64,000 nt of DNA from Sceloporus undulatus (GCF_019175285.1 NC_056527.1:108083129-108147128); one strand, 5' to 3'; counted from the stretch's first letter, positions 35,301 to 44,970 are shown. Notes: generated by a model from the sequence alone, not told the origin. Made by a program: numbers and translations.

Positions 35301-38300
35301 CCCTAAATTGAGAGCATCTACTATCACGCCGTGATGCTAGGAATTGTAATACAAACATGTATGGAGGGTAACATGTTAAGGAAAAAGTGGTCTGCTCTGA
35401 TCAGCAATTACTCTTCAGTCTCAGGAGGACATTTTCCCCCTCAACTGCTTCCCAGTCCTTTCAAAAGACGATGACAGGGACTGAAGCCAGAAGGTTCTGC
35501 CTCCAAAATCTGTGTTCTGCCACAAAACTGTGGTTCATTCCTGCCTGTTGTTAGCACTTACCAGGCCCTTCAAACAGCCATTCATCTCCAGTGACATATT
35601 TGCCTCCCTTGTCATCCTCAAAGTCTAAGAGTGCTTTCAGGTGGAGTGCAGTGTTAGCTAAGACAACCTGCAAAGGAGTAATGCCCTGGAAAGAAAGATA
35701 AAGGGAGGGAATAAGAATATAAGAACTGTGCTGTACCAGAATAAAGGCCTAGTTAGTCTAGCATTCTATCCCCATACTGTTCAGCCTGTTGCCTATAGGA
35801 TGTCTGTGATGATATGGACGTTTGTAGAAAAGGTTGTCATGTTTATCAGAGAAGGTAAAATTTGGTTATGTATGTGAGATATAAATGTATATGTGCCTTC
35901 AAATCACTTGTTGACTTATGGCAGCACCATTAATTTCATAGGGTTTTCTTAGGCAAGGAGTATTCAAAAGTGGTTTTGCCAATTTCTTCATTCGAAATAC
36001 AGCACCTAGTATTCACTGGAAGACTCCCATTCCAAATACTAACCAGTGATAACTCTGCTTGGCTTCCAAGATCAGATAGGCTCTGGTGTTTTTAGGGTAT
36101 TTATGCTGAGGTATAGTACAGTATATGCAATAATGGTTTGTCAGGCAGAAAGAGATGTGAGTGTCAAAGTTAGGTACTGTATATGCATGACAGATGTGAA
36201 GGGGTATTAGTTAGGGCCAGTCAGGATTTAGATGTTTTAAGTAAGTATTAAGTAAACTGTATGCTGAACTTCATTTTAATAAATTATTTCTTCACTATAC
36301 ATTTGTACTTCTGAGAATGTTACAACAGTGTTATTGTTTTGAATGAGTTCAGACACATGGTATTTGTTGTGGCAGCAGTGGTTCAAGGGTGGTGAGATCC
36401 AGTGATGCGATCTCACACAAGAATCTTGAGGACACAGAAGGTCCTATGTTTAATGCCATAGCAAAGGGACAGGTGGAGGTCCTCACAATGGTAGCAGTGA
36501 TGAGTTAAGAGGAAGCTCTCACAAGGTCCACAAAACAGGACATGAGTGCAACTATTCCCACCATTTTACATTCTTCTGCATTTGGAGTATGGATATAGTG
36601 AGCAAAGGAAGAGAGGCGATCCCAGGGCCACACTTTGGAGAAGCTCATAGCATCACTACCAAAAATTATGCAATTGGATTTCCCACATTTGGGGAAATAG
36701 CAGAGGTCAGCACACCCAGAGTGTAATGGATGAGCCTCACCCTGGGAAGAGCTCCTTCATGATCAAGGTGTTTCCCCTGCCAAGAACCCAGGATTTAATA
36801 GCTGCACTAGAAAGAACCTCTGAATAGTTCCACCCTGTAGTTCCCTCTGTGAAGAGGAGAGACTCACTAATCCTTACCTGCTTTAGCTCCTCTCCTGGAT
36901 ACAAAGGAAAGGGGTCCTGAGTCAGACGGATCTCTAGGTCAGCATGTCTGAGCCGCACCTGCCCCAAAACATCAAGCTGGATGGTGCCATCTGCCCCCCG
37001 GATGACTGGATTGTGGATGATACAATAATGGCGTGGGGGGACCATCACCATCTTCACTGGGGGAAATATGATCCTAGGTTGAGAGAAGAGGTGAAGAAAG
37101 AGACATCTAGAAATTTGGATTCTACAGCAAACAATTGTCACATGGGCCCTTTACAAATGGGCACCCAAGTACGTACAGAATACGTACAAAATGTCGGTGC
37201 CCTGTCCACATGGGCGCCGCTATTACGACGTCACGGGCGCGCCACCTCCAAACGGAGCGGCGCAGACGTGATGTCCTGGCGCCCTTTCCACGGCGCCGGA
37301 AGGAGCTCCATTTTAGAGTTCCTTCCTGGGTTTGTGTCGCTGGTGCAGCCTTTACACAGCCCCTTTCTCCCTTTCCCTGCCAAGCCCCAAGGACACCCCT
37401 TTCCAGGCTGCGGGGAAGCGGCCTTTTGCCACTTCCTCGCAACCTGGAAAAGCGGCGGATCCGCCCCGCACCCTCAGAACAACGGGGACACATTTACTTG
37501 AATACCCCAGGGTAAAATTAGTAGCAACTCATCAGAGAGCCCCCACTCATTGGAATGCCCTTCCCGAAAAGATCCGACTTTGTTCCACATTGGAAGCCTT
37601 CAAGAAGGCACTGAAAACTTAACTTTTTCAGAAAGCATACCCTCCTGATTCTCTTTAAAGACAGAATACCCTAATCAAGATCAGGATGTCCAACCACAAC
37701 TGATAGCCTTTAATAGTTTTATATGCGGCTCCAGATTTTATATTGAATTGTGTAAAATTGTTGATGAAATTGCTAATGTACTGTATTGCTTGATGTATTA
37801 TATTGCTTCATATTGTGACATATGTCACATTATTGGCACAGTGTGAACCGCTTTGATCAGAAGGAAAAGCGGTATACAAATAAAAGTTTTATTATTATTA
37901 TTATTTATTTTACGCGAAACAGGGAACAAGAATTTGCGCTCCCTTTCACCCCGGAAACATACAAGGTCACGATTCGTTCAGACCCCCACTGAGCATGTGC
38001 AAGGGTGCTGATTCGAATCTCTGAATCCCACTGGTGTGGTAATACAATTTGCACTCACTCCACTTTGCTTGAATCTGTATCACGTGACTTACCTTGGATT
38101 TGGTTCCCCCTCAATTCGGACGGTCAACAGAAGGGCAATCAGGTGTGATAAAACATTCACGTTATACTGTAATGTGAATTCACATAGCTAAACCAGGAGT
38201 CACCCTGGATCTGAGCTGCAAAAACCACCGTGTGATAAACACCAGTGACCGGCAGCTTCAAGAGAGGCAGAGATTTTTCTTGTTGTGTGGATGAGGGCAG

Positions 38301-38510
38301 AATTGATGGCAAGAAAGACATTTGGCTAAATAAGCCAAGTGGGTACTAGTTGACCCCTACTCCCTGCTGAATCCTGGCCCCTCCTTACCTTTCATTGTCC
38401 TGGCGGATATAAGTCTTGGGTCCTATTTCCACCCGAGTTACATTCGAGTTCTGGTCCAAGACATGGGTGTAATAGTATGGTGGGATCCGGATGATTGATT
38501 CAGCAGCCAT
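15786..38510 (-). CDS. MVP: MVP, major vault protein
   Basis: Sixteen coding exons on minus: 38510-38389, 37073-36878, 35685-35562, 34637-34506, 34421-34327, 31905-31669, 29333-29208, 28485-28327, 27090-26852, 23860-23663, 21570-21435, 20035-19824, 17908-17792, 17674-17548, 16566-16378, 15908-15786. All borders are GT-AG and phases sum to 2532 nt, or 843 residues (human 893). The start [20 protein letters not shown] matches human [20 protein letters not shown]. N-terminal vault repeats carry [23 protein letters not shown] and repeated GEEWLV motifs (residues about 1-500). A shoulder (SPFH/band-7-like) domain follows (about 500-625), including [11 protein letters not shown]. The Ala/Glu-rich cap helix (about 640-790) is a coiled coil with [18 protein letters not shown]. 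The end is [13 protein letters not shown] then [14 protein letters not shown] forms the shell of the cytoplasmic vault ribonucleoprotein (78 copies). The shoulder is about 13 residues shorter than human and the C-terminal tail about 37 shorter. Confidence 0.97.
16905..17005. mobile_element. Family C palindromic MITE (MVP intron)
   Basis: AAAAAAGTTACTGTTTGGGA, CCCAAATCCCCCAGCCACCA and GATTCTGGGAGATACAGTCC. Confidence 0.6.
17270..17378. mobile_element. Family C palindromic MITE (MVP intron)
   Basis: GAGAGCACTTTGGAAAAATT, CAGAATTCTCCAGTCG and ACTCCAAAAAAGTAATGATT. Confidence 0.55.
18655..18795. mobile_element. Family C palindromic MITE (MVP intron)
   Basis: GAGCTTGGAAAGGTTACTTT, CCCAGAATTCCTCAGTC, then GATTCTGAGAGTTGCAATCC and AAGTAACTTCC. 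Confidence 0.7.
19065..19175. mobile_element. Family C palindromic MITE (MVP intron)
   Basis: TGGAAAAGCTAGGG at the left pairs with AACTTTCCAAAGCTCTGG at the right, with CCAGCTCCCATAATC between. Confidence 0.55.
19415..19680. mobile_element. Family A palindromic MITE with an expanded (TTTG)n run
   Basis: Left arm GGGTGCATCTTCACTGTAAG and TTTGACACTACTTAATG; right arm GTTAAAGTGATATCAAATTG and TTATTTCTACCATGGAGG. A (TTTG)n run sits near 19507-19524. Confidence 0.65.
19706..19755. repeat. (TG)n(AG)n microsatellite
   Basis: Compound dinucleotide repeat in an MVP intron. Confidence 0.9.
20403..20728 (+). mobile_element. pogo/Tigger-like non-autonomous DNA transposon
   Basis: Left end GTTGACTTTCCCTTATCC pairs with right end GGATAAGTGAGACTCAAC. 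Internal AATGAGATATCTC, TAAACACAAACTTCATTT and ATCAGAAAGCAAAGGTGCCA strongly resemble a pogo/Tigger-class sequence known from mammals. A second copy is at 43876-44175. Holds a perfect ATAATGAGATATCTCGGAGA-type local palindrome near 20479-20513. Confidence 0.65.
20840..20935. mobile_element. Family B palindromic repeat
   Basis: CCCCAGATATGCTGGATGAC, CAACCAGCATGGCCA, and a degenerate right arm. Confidence 0.45.
21702..21830. mobile_element. Family B palindromic repeat
   Basis: GGTGGCAAACTGTGGCCATT, GTTGTTGGGACTACAATTCT, GATGGGAGTTGCAGACCTGA and GGGCTACAGTTGCCTACCCC. Confidence 0.6.
22572..22795 (-). mobile_element. Tigger-like MITE
   Basis: Right end GGGGGCCAACTGTA is the inverted terminal repeat (TACAGTTGGCCCCC). 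Internal ACCAAAATCTATGGATGCTC and AAGTCCCATGAAATTCAATG match the Tigger consensus as I remember it. Related copies: 24026, 32350 and 61958. Confidence 0.65.
22820..23010 (+). mobile_element. 5S rRNA-derived SINE
   Basis: TCTGATTTTGGAAGCTAAGC and AGGGTCTGGCCTTGTTAGGA, then TTGGAAGAGAGACTGCCAAG are 5S rRNA-like (the internal promoter region). The tail CTATGAAATTAATGGGGTCA is SINE-like. A reverse copy is at 35892-36098. Not a functional 5S gene. Confidence 0.65.
23010..23072. repeat. Compound tetranucleotide/dinucleotide microsatellite
   Basis: (AC)n, (ACGC)n, (AGGC)n and (AGAC)n blocks in succession. Confidence 0.9.
24026..24261 (+). mobile_element. Tigger-like MITE
   Basis: TACAGTTGGCCTTCTTTATA at the left, GGATTCAAGCATCCACAGCT inside and GGGTCCACTGTA at the right end; about 236 bp. 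Confidence 0.65.
25083..25167. repeat. (GT)n(GA)n(GGGA)n microsatellite
   Basis: Compound repeat in an MVP intron. Confidence 0.9.
25310..25395. mobile_element. Family C fragment
   Basis: TTCAACTCCAAGAACCCC, CTGGGAGTTGTAGTCCAAAG and GTAATGATTCCAGGTTC. Confidence 0.5.
25885..25992. mobile_element. Family C fragment
   Basis: CTTGGGAAGGTTATCCTTTG, GACTATACTAGAATCCCTCA, then TTCTTGAAGCTGTAGTTC. Confidence 0.45.
26515..26602 (+). repeat. Family E fragment
   Basis: AGAAGCACCTTTGAGACAAA, ATCATAGCATGAGCGTTTGT and CACTTCTTCAGATGCAG. Confidence 0.5.
27510..27870. mobile_element. Family E-type element with inverted ends
   Basis: Left AACAAAAGAGTCCTGTTGCA and CCTCAAAAACTAATAAATAG; right reverse complement AACAAGGTGTCCTGTGACAC and CTTAAAACCTAACATATTTA. 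Ends are imperfect inverted repeats, which suggests a non-autonomous DNA transposon (class not proven). Confidence 0.5.
28511..28735. repeat. Tandem duplication of about 122 bp in an MVP intron
   Basis: CCAATGTCTATCCACATC and ATTACTTTTAAAAGATTATC are repeated as CTAATGTCCATCCACATC and GTTACTTTTAAAAGATGATT one unit later. The left copy begins right after the upstream side of the exon at 28485-28327. Confidence 0.7.
29519..29714 (+). mobile_element. Sauria-type tRNA SINE
   Basis: TCGGTGGTGCAGTGGTTAAA (A-box side), GGTTCAATATC (B-box), GTCAACTCAGCCTGCCATCC, and the BovB-related tail TTGTAAACCACTTAGTACAT to TGCTTGCTATT. Supports a squamate origin. Confidence 0.75.
29727..29767. repeat. (CT)n microsatellite
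   Basis: About 20 CT units directly behind the SINE tail. Confidence 0.95.
30057..30480. mobile_element. Non-autonomous DNA transposon with GTATAAGAC ends
   Basis: Left TGTATTTTCTGGCGTATAAG and right CTTATACGCCAGAAAATACG are inverted repeats of about 20 bp. Both ends carry internal sub-repeats of GTCTTATA/GTCATCTTATA. Superfamily not resolved. Confidence 0.7.
31046..31500 (-). mobile_element. CR1-family LINE 3' end, reverse
   Basis: Minus strand encodes [20 protein letters not shown], then [17 protein letters not shown] and [12 protein letters not shown]. Plus strand begins CATAGAATCATAGAGTTGGA, the reverse of the CR1-like 3' end. Confidence 0.85.
32317..32347. repeat. (TG)n microsatellite
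   Basis: About 15 TG units. Confidence 0.95.
32350..32530 (+). mobile_element. Tigger-like MITE
   Basis: CAGTTACCCCTTGGAACTCG, a C-run at 32390-32399, ATTCAAGCCCTATAGGCTTG, and right end AGACTTGAAGGGACAACTAT. Confidence 0.6.
32920..33076 (-). mobile_element. tRNA-derived SINE, reverse
   Basis: AAGGTCGCCCAATGGGTTTC, GGAATCGAACCCTGGTCTCC and CACGCTGGCTC, reverse of the 14745 family. Confidence 0.7.
33988..34192. mobile_element. Family A palindromic MITE, degenerate
   Basis: CCTATGGAATCCTGGGAC, AACTACAAATCCCAAGG and GCAGTTAAAATAAAGTGATA. Confidence 0.6.
34752..34920 (-). mobile_element. CR1-family LINE 3' end, reverse, short
   Basis: ATCATAGAATCATAGAGTTG, AAGAGATTGCAAGGGCCATC and CCAACAGATGGCCATCCAGC; near-identical to part of 31046-31500. 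Confidence 0.8.
34982..35235. mobile_element. Family A-like palindromic MITE, degenerate
   Basis: CTAGAGAGCTCTAGTGCA near the centre, CTACAGAATTC left, ATACAAATCCCAGAATTTG right. Confidence 0.5.
35255..35372. mobile_element. Family B palindromic repeat, degenerate
   Basis: TTCCACCCTCCAGGCTTGTA left and ACAAACATGTATGGAGGGTA right. Confidence 0.5.
35892..36098 (-). mobile_element. 5S rRNA-derived SINE, reverse
   Basis: Minus strand reads GAGCCTATCTGATCTTGGAA then GCCAAGCAGAGTTATCACTG and GTTAGTATTTGGAATGGGAG, matching the 5S-like head at 22820. Confidence 0.6.
37144..37470. mobile_element. GC-rich TIR element, truncated copy
   Basis: Begins GGGCCCTTTACAAATGGGCA, like the reverse-complement end of 52006-52550 (GGCCCGTTACAGACGGGCCT), followed by AAGTACGTAC. 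Shares GAAGGAGCTCCATTTTAGAG-like and AGGCTGCGGGGAAGCGGCC blocks with it. Gives a local CpG-rich patch in MVP intron sequence; it lies just outside the exon at 37073-36878. Confidence 0.7.
37480..37912 (+). mobile_element. L2-like LINE 3' end
   Basis: Encodes [20 protein letters not shown], the typical C-terminus of L2/CR1-like reverse transcriptases. The 3' end has GAAAAGCGGTATACAAATAA then an (ATT)n tail. Confidence 0.7.
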
Positions 38511-38604
38511 TTTGCCTTCTAAAAATGGTCACAGAAAGAGTGCAGTATTATATTAGAAGCCTAAGTAAAAACATCTGAGAGAAGACACCACTATAGCAAC
38601 CTTC

Positions 38605-38730
38605 ATCAATGTGTTGCCTTCCCAATGTTTTGGACTTCGACTCTCATTTCCCTCATGGTGGTGAACTGGCCGGGGATGATGGCAGTTGAAGTCCACCAAA
38701 TTGGCAACGTGCCTGGTTGGGTGGAAAGTT
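38605..38730. mobile_element. Family B palindromic repeat
   Basis: GTTGCCTTCCCAATGTTTTG left; GTTGAAGTCCACCAAATTGG then CAACG right. Confidence 0.55.
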
Positions 38731-39045
38731 GTGGGACTGGCCCACCTTGGCCTCTGATTCATCATCCCTCCGACCACAAACAGGCAGGGCATAGAGGAAT
38801 CCAGAAACACCCATTGTACACTGTATAACTGTGCAGTAAAGCAACACATTTGCTGTGCTTAATCCTTTAACAAACTCAGAAAACTAGCCTGGCCTGTATC
38901 TGGAAGCTATTATGCAGCAACCCTTGAGATCTTATTACAGGGACACACCTACTTCCACAAGCCAGAATCAGCGTCCTCCGGCCATTTAAAAGGGAATTAG
39001 TACGTAGGCACATAATGTCTGCTATGATCATAGAGAGACTATGAT

Positions 39046-39249
39046 GTTTATCACACTATGCTCTTAAAGAGGTACTATTCCAGTGTGACTCCTCTAGCGG
39101 CCTCCTGTTGCATGCTGGGATGGGCAGTTTTAAGGAGGGGTATTTAGAATTCTCAGGCAGAGAAGTTCAGCTCCTTAAAACTGCCAATCCCAGCATGCAA
39201 CAGGAGGCTGCTAGAGAGCACACTGGAATAGAGAGCTCGTCTGATAAAC
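39046..39249. mobile_element. Near-perfect palindromic element, about 204 bp
   Basis: Left CTATTCCAGTGTG through CCTCCTGTTGCATGCTGGGA to GGCAGTTTTAAGGAG pairs with the reverse complement at 39170-39231. Outer ends GTTTATCA/TGATAAAC extend the pairing. Arms of about 60 bp or more flank a short loop. Confidence 0.75.
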
Positions 39250-39429
39250 ACCTAGGAAAGATGCCTTCCCAGAAGGCATCTGGCTCCATCCTGGCTTCTG
39301 AGGGAGAGAGGGGTAGGCCAATCCCATCAGGCCTCCCCAAAGGAACTGAACCCTTCCCAGGCCAAAAGGCTTCTGGCTCCATCCTCCACTCCCTTCCCCT
39401 TTTGTGTCGTGTCTTCTTAGATTGTAAGC

Positions 39430-39550
39430 CTGAGGGCAGGGAACCGTACAATTAAAAGATTGTATGTACAGTGCTGTGTAAATTTACAGCGCTATATAAA
39501 TAAAGCTTTAATAATAATAATGATGATGATGATGATGATGATGATGATTA
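39430..39550. repeat. Retroelement-like tail with (GAT)n microsatellite
   Basis: TACAGTGCTGTGTAAATTTA and GCGCTATATAAATAAAG followed by (AAT)n and (GAT)n. Class not resolved. Confidence 0.5.
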
Positions 39551-40404
39551 CCAGATCTGAATCCTGCTGAAAAATATGAACTTCAGATGTGATGACTGCT
39601 ATGATTACAGAAAGGCTAGGAAAGCTAATTACCAGATCTGAATCTTGCTGATGAACCTCAGATGTGAATCGTGGACAAGCTTATGGCAACTTGAGCTCTG
39701 GGAACAAAAAAGGGTGAAACATTCAGATTTCTAGGCAGGAAGAGTGAGAGTCCACACTGCTCAAAGGGCCATGGAACTGTTTTACGGGAAGCTAAAGTTC
39801 TCCATCCACCTATTGTGCAATCATTATAAATCTGAGATCTCATACAGCTCTTTGATCAGCCATCCTTCTAATTCTAGATACAGTCTTGGAAATAAATTGC
39901 CCAAGAAGGATCTAGGACCAGTGAAAAAGTGGGAGGCTCACCTTTCTCACTCAGAAGGAGCAAGGGAGAGAAGACTGAAAAGGAGGAAAGCGAAAGAGGG
40001 AAATCTTACCGTGCAGAGAGCTTGTTTTCTCTTTCTGATGTATCCTGTGTGGGTTAGCCAGAAATTCCCCAGATGAATTTATTTCCTGGTAGAGGTGGAG
40101 CAAAACTTCAGTGTGGCACAGAGCCTATTAAAGGGGAAGAAGATTGCAAAAGATTCATCTAATCTTTCAGAGAACACAGGCCAAAAGGCAGTGGCAAAGC
40201 AGGCGCAGGAAAATTTACCCCACAGTCTGGGAAGTGTGCAGGAGGGATATTTACAGTTTCATCCTGGACTATCTCACACACACAAACACATGCACATGTC
40301 ATCATCTGAAGGGCAGGCATCGTCACTGGGGTCGTTTGCTGCATGACTGGAGGCCATATGGATCACAACATCACTACCTGGCAGGGACGTTGTAGAGAGA
40401 AACA

Positions 40405-40690
40405 TGGGAGTTTATCGCATTATTATCCCAGAAAAACTGCGTACAGTAATTAAGCAAAATGATTTCATACGATGTCGCACAAAACCCGCCATTAAAGTAG
40501 TCACAAAGGAGCATTAACACACATCTTTTTACTTTTGAGATTTCAACCACGATGCATTTCTGATATTGCTTTATTTGCGCATGTGATAATTATTCACTTT
40601 ATTTTGCTATATTTGCAGGATGTTTGAAATGCACTTTAATCTCTCTTTAATGCCAAAATTAGTCCCAGTGTGATAAACTCCATAGAAGAA
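40405..40690. mobile_element. DNA element with GGAGTTTATC ends
   Basis: Left GGGAGTTTATCGCATTATTA; right GTGTGATAAACTCCATAG; terminal inverted repeat of at least 10 bp. Shares the GTTTATC end with 39046-39249. Confidence 0.55.
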
Positions 40691-41773
40691 CACACTTCTA
40701 TAGCTGAATCTCCCTTCCCAGAATAGGAATAATGATATAACCTGCTAAGTATCTGGGTAATTGATGGGCCTTCTTTGCATTAGCAAATATATGAGACGAT
40801 AATGAGGCTTTCAAGTTTTATTATTGCTTGTTGTCTCAGGTTAGCAGAAGAAAGCAGAGAATGCATATACTTTCTGCTTTGTACCAGCAAACAAAGACCT
40901 TTTAATTTAAACAGTCTTTTGATTATTACTTGATGGCAGGGACCCTTTTATAAGGTGTATGCACTTTATGGATTGCTATACTTCATTGTTTTTTAATTTA
41001 TTTTATTCTTTTTAAAATTTAAAGGTGTTCTAATATAACAGAGTATTTAATTGTGTTTGCAATTTTTTTTTTATTCTCAGGTTTTTACCTAATCTTGTTT
41101 GTAGCTTTTGTAAGCTGCCTTGGGTACAAGTTGGGAGAAAGGTGGCATATAAAACAAGCAGCCAAACAAATACAGTATATCTGATTCAAAGCTAACGGTT
41201 TCACTTTTGTAAGCTGAAGATCTATTGTTAATAAGTTTTAAATTAGTTCAGTAGAGCTTAGTCACAGGAAGAGTTTGGAACATTAGATTGAAAAATTAAT
41301 TTGTTGATGTTGAAATTGGAAATTAATTCTTTGCCATTAAGTGTGTGAAGGTAGAGCTTTATCTGTCTTTTAATTTAAACTTCATTAGGTTTAATGTCAT
41401 TGCCAGAGATTTATCATCCATCTGAATTAGCATAGCAATAACTTGCTGAGAAAGAAACAATGAACTGCATAATATTCATCCAGTGAGCAAGAAACACAAT
41501 CACAGAGCAAGGAGCAAGTCAGAAGATCAATCCAAAGATCACAGTGTCTCTAGCTATCTTATAGCTCTATTTCCATTGCAGCACTCATTAAAGAGTCACC
41601 AACTGCATAAAACCAATCATCTGTCCACTTATTTCTCCTGTGCTTGATATGCGTGGTTACTTTTCCCAACAAGCTATCTGCCACCATTTATTTAACTAGT
41701 CAAATAAAGATAATAATGCACCAGGTTCTTTAAAGTTCCTCCCTGTGTTTTGAGTATTTCTGGGCAGGTCCTT

Positions 41774-41995
41774 GGCCTCACCTGCACTGCAGAAATAATG
41801 CAGTTTGACACCACTTTAACAGCCATGGCTGATTGCTATGGGATTCTGAGAATTGTAGTTTGTCGTGGCACCAGAGCTTTCTGACAGAGAAGGCTAAATA
41901 TCTCACAAAGCTACAAATTCCAGAATTCAACAGTATTGAGTTATGGCAGTTAAAGCGATGTCAAGCTGCGTTATTTCTGCAGTGCAGATGAGGCC
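41774..41995. mobile_element. Family A palindromic MITE
   Basis: GGCCTCACCTGCACTGCAG left and CTGCAGTGCAGATGAGGCC right; full-length palindrome with a different terminal sequence from the copy at 3478. Confidence 0.8.
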
Positions 41996-43204
41996 CTTCT
42001 CTCTGTCCCACCACCATCAAAGCAACCAGGGAGAAGTCCTTATAAATATCATTTTATAAAATATTTCTTTCAAATTATACAAGCAAGTAAATTTTAGCCC
42101 TCTGGTCCACATATCCATGGAAGATCCATCCACACACAGACTATGCTTGCAACAAGTGAAGCACACCATACAAAGCTTGGGTAGGTTGTGTTAAATTGTA
42201 CCCAAATTTATCGAATCACAAGACGGACGAAACTAAGACAGACAGGCACCAAAACGTTAATATAACTGAGAGGGTGAGGAAGACAATCAAAGAGAGTACT
42301 TTGAGTCCGATTGGTTTTCCTTATGGAAAGAACTACTGTATATAGTTGCCAGAGGATTGGGAATGTGTGGAGGAACCCTATGAAGACTGTTTCATAAGCA
42401 GCAAAAATGCAGAGGTTGAATGACAGGTCCAAAAAATTTTTCGCTTGTGTTGATGCAAGGACTATTGGAGACCATATTTCTTAGCAGTGGTCCTTATTTT
42501 TGCTCTAATTTTCCATCCATGGTAGAACAAAAATGGCTCTCTTGGCCCTAGTTTTGGCCCAGACACCCAAAAAAACAAAGCCAGGTGTGATGCCTCAAAG
42601 CAACAGCCCTAGCAAAAGATTTTGCCGCACAACCAGCCGCATGCTAAGCTGTAGTGATTTATTGTGTATACAAAGTATGGGCATCAAGGCAGAAAGCAGA
42701 GCCAGCTTTCTTATGCTCCTCAGGCAGTCCTTCAAGAAACACAGCAACCTTTTCCATAGGTATTGTTGCTAAACCTCCATACAAGTTAGAGCCGTGAAGT
42801 AAGAGTGAGTGAAAGGATCCCGGCTGAAGCTTTCAACATAGTATGGAAATGCAGTGATTTGAAGTGTTTTACCTATTCAAACCTCATTTATTATGCAGCC
42901 ATTACAGGCACAAGAGCTTTGCTGAGGAAGAAAGTGATCTTAATTCTGCCTAGGATATAGATGAGTGCATATAACTATCCATTATTCAGCTGCTATCCTT
43001 TCGATGGTTTATAAGCCTATAGTTTGATTTCATTTTTAAAATAAATGCTGGTATGTTTTGATCTGTGTATTTTTACTTAAAAACACAACATCAAGCCATC
43101 TTGATTCATTTGATGGAATCTCTGGTTATGAGATCCCTATTAGAAACACTAGGAAACACCTCTTACTGTGGTTTTGGGGCAGTTGTACATTAGCTAATCA
43201 GAAG

Positions 43205-43285
43205 CTGTGCTCAGAAAAGTTACTCTTGTTGGCCATGTTAATTTTGGGGTCCTGAAAGCTGTAATCCAAAAAAGTCAAAATTTCC
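43205..43285. mobile_element. Family C fragment
   Basis: CTCAGAAAAGTTACTCTTGT left and AATCCAAAAAAGTCAAAATT right. Confidence 0.45.
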
Positions 43286-43875
43286 ATGCTCTGATAGAGG
43301 TTTATTACTTGTCGAGAGTACTGGGACAAGTAAGCCAACCGCGTGACTTAACCTTTGTAATAACTTGTCCAAATTCTGCTTAGTTTTCTATTTTTAAAGA
43401 TACTCAAGCTCTGCTAGAGACAAGGCTCTTGGCAGCTTACCAACAATTGCTGTGGGGCAGGGCTCCTGTGCTTTTAACAGCTTGGTGAAAAGAGGAAATG
43501 CGGCAGGTGTGCCTTTCTGTGGACATTTGCGGCCTTATGCCCCCGCGCAGAGAACAAGTTAGCACAGCTGTTAAAGACAGAAACACATCAACAGAAACAA
43601 AAGCTGCTTCCTATATATACCCCACCCTTGTCCTGCATGTTAACACAGTGGAGGACATGCAATATATACAATTAGTGCTGCTCCGTGGCCGATACATAAA
43701 CATTTTCTACTCCGTTCTACATGAATTGCATGTGTGTGGTGTCTGTTTATTGCCCTGTAAAAGACTATGAAACATTCTAATCACAGTGTAGATAGGCTGA
43801 TATGAATAATGTTCTTCCTTTGGGAGTACATTATGAATTACAGGACATTCTGTACTAGACCATCAAATATGTAAA

Positions 43876-44175
43876 GGCTGAGTCTCCCTTATGTGGAGTT
43901 CTGAAATACAAAATGATCCAACTTTTAAATGGATGGCTGAGATAACCTTTGCTTTCTGATGGTTCAGTGTAAATACACTTTGTTTAATGCACAAAGTTAT
44001 TAAAAATATTGCACAAAATTACCTTCTGGCTATGTGTATATGAAACGGTTACATTAAGTTTCTGCTTAGACATGGGTCTCATCTCCAAAATATCTCATTA
44101 TTAGAATATGAGCGTTCCAAAATCTTTTGAAAATCCAAAACACTTCTGGCATTTTGGATAAAGGAGAGGCAACCT
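43876..44175 (-). mobile_element. pogo/Tigger-like DNA transposon, reverse
   Basis: CTGAGTCTCCCTTATG left; TTTTGGATAAAGGAGAGGCA right. Internal TTGCTTTCTGATGGTTCAGT is the reverse of the 20403-20728 element. Confidence 0.65.
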
Positions 44176-44559
44176 GTATCATCATCATCCCCAGCTCCAT
44201 CATTTTGGGCCAGCAATACACTATGAAATTAAAATAGCTTAACTATTATTATTTGAGCTGTTAAGGAATCTTGGGAATTGTAGCTGCCTTAAAACCCAAT
44301 GAAACGCTCACAAAAATGTCACCTTAGACTTCCCAGGATCCCTTGGGGAAGCAGGGGTAATGCAATAGGTTTATTATATAGGTAGGACGGATGCCCCTGT
44401 GATACATAAAGACTTTAAGAATTAGGATATTTATTACAGGAAAAGTATTTATGGATAATCATAATCCAAGTATATGTTCCAACAAAAAAGGCAGAAAAGG
44501 AAGAAATTTAAACACTTTGCGCAGGTATCCAGGAAGAAACCGTCCATGTTATCATCATA

Positions 44560-44970
44560 GGCAATTGATGTGGCTGACAGACTGCAAACAATTAAAATAC
44601 ATTATAGTCCCAAAGAAAGGGGACACAAGGGATTGTAGGAACCACTGGACCTTTATCTCCAATGAAATCAAAGTAATGCTCAAGATTTTACAACAAAGCG
44701 TTTTATCATAAAAGGAGTGAGAAATGTCAGGTGTGGAAGTTGGGGTGAGAAAAAGAAGAGGCACCAGAGATCATATTGCAAACATATCTTTGCTAATGGA
44801 TCAAAGGATCTCAGAAGAAAATCAGAGGTGCTTTATAGATGATAGCAAAGCCATTGGTTGTAGATTGTAAAGAATGGTGGGTTATTCTGTAAGAAATAGG
44901 GTGTCATAATATTTCATTGTCCTGACAAGAGGCTAATTAATGCAAGTACATAATATGGAGAAAAAAGAAT
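44560..44970 (+). mobile_element. RTE-like LINE reverse-transcriptase remnant
   Basis: Encodes YIIVPKKGDTRDCRNHWTF and KVMLKILQQ, then in other frames KRRGTRDHIAN and RCFIDDSKAIGC, matching reverse-transcriptase motifs (PKKGD..NYRTI, RGTRDQIAN, CFIDYTKAFDC) of RTE/BovB-like LINEs. Broken by a stop near 44711 and frame changes after it. Confidence 0.75.

Noticed and set aside
38148-38247. Possible element with GTGTGATAAA at both ends
   Set aside because: The two motifs are in the same orientation, so they are not terminal inverted repeats; too weak to call.
42200-42780. Short open frames on both strands near 42.2-42.8 kb
   Set aside because: No domain or splice context recognised; likely chance or old repeat.
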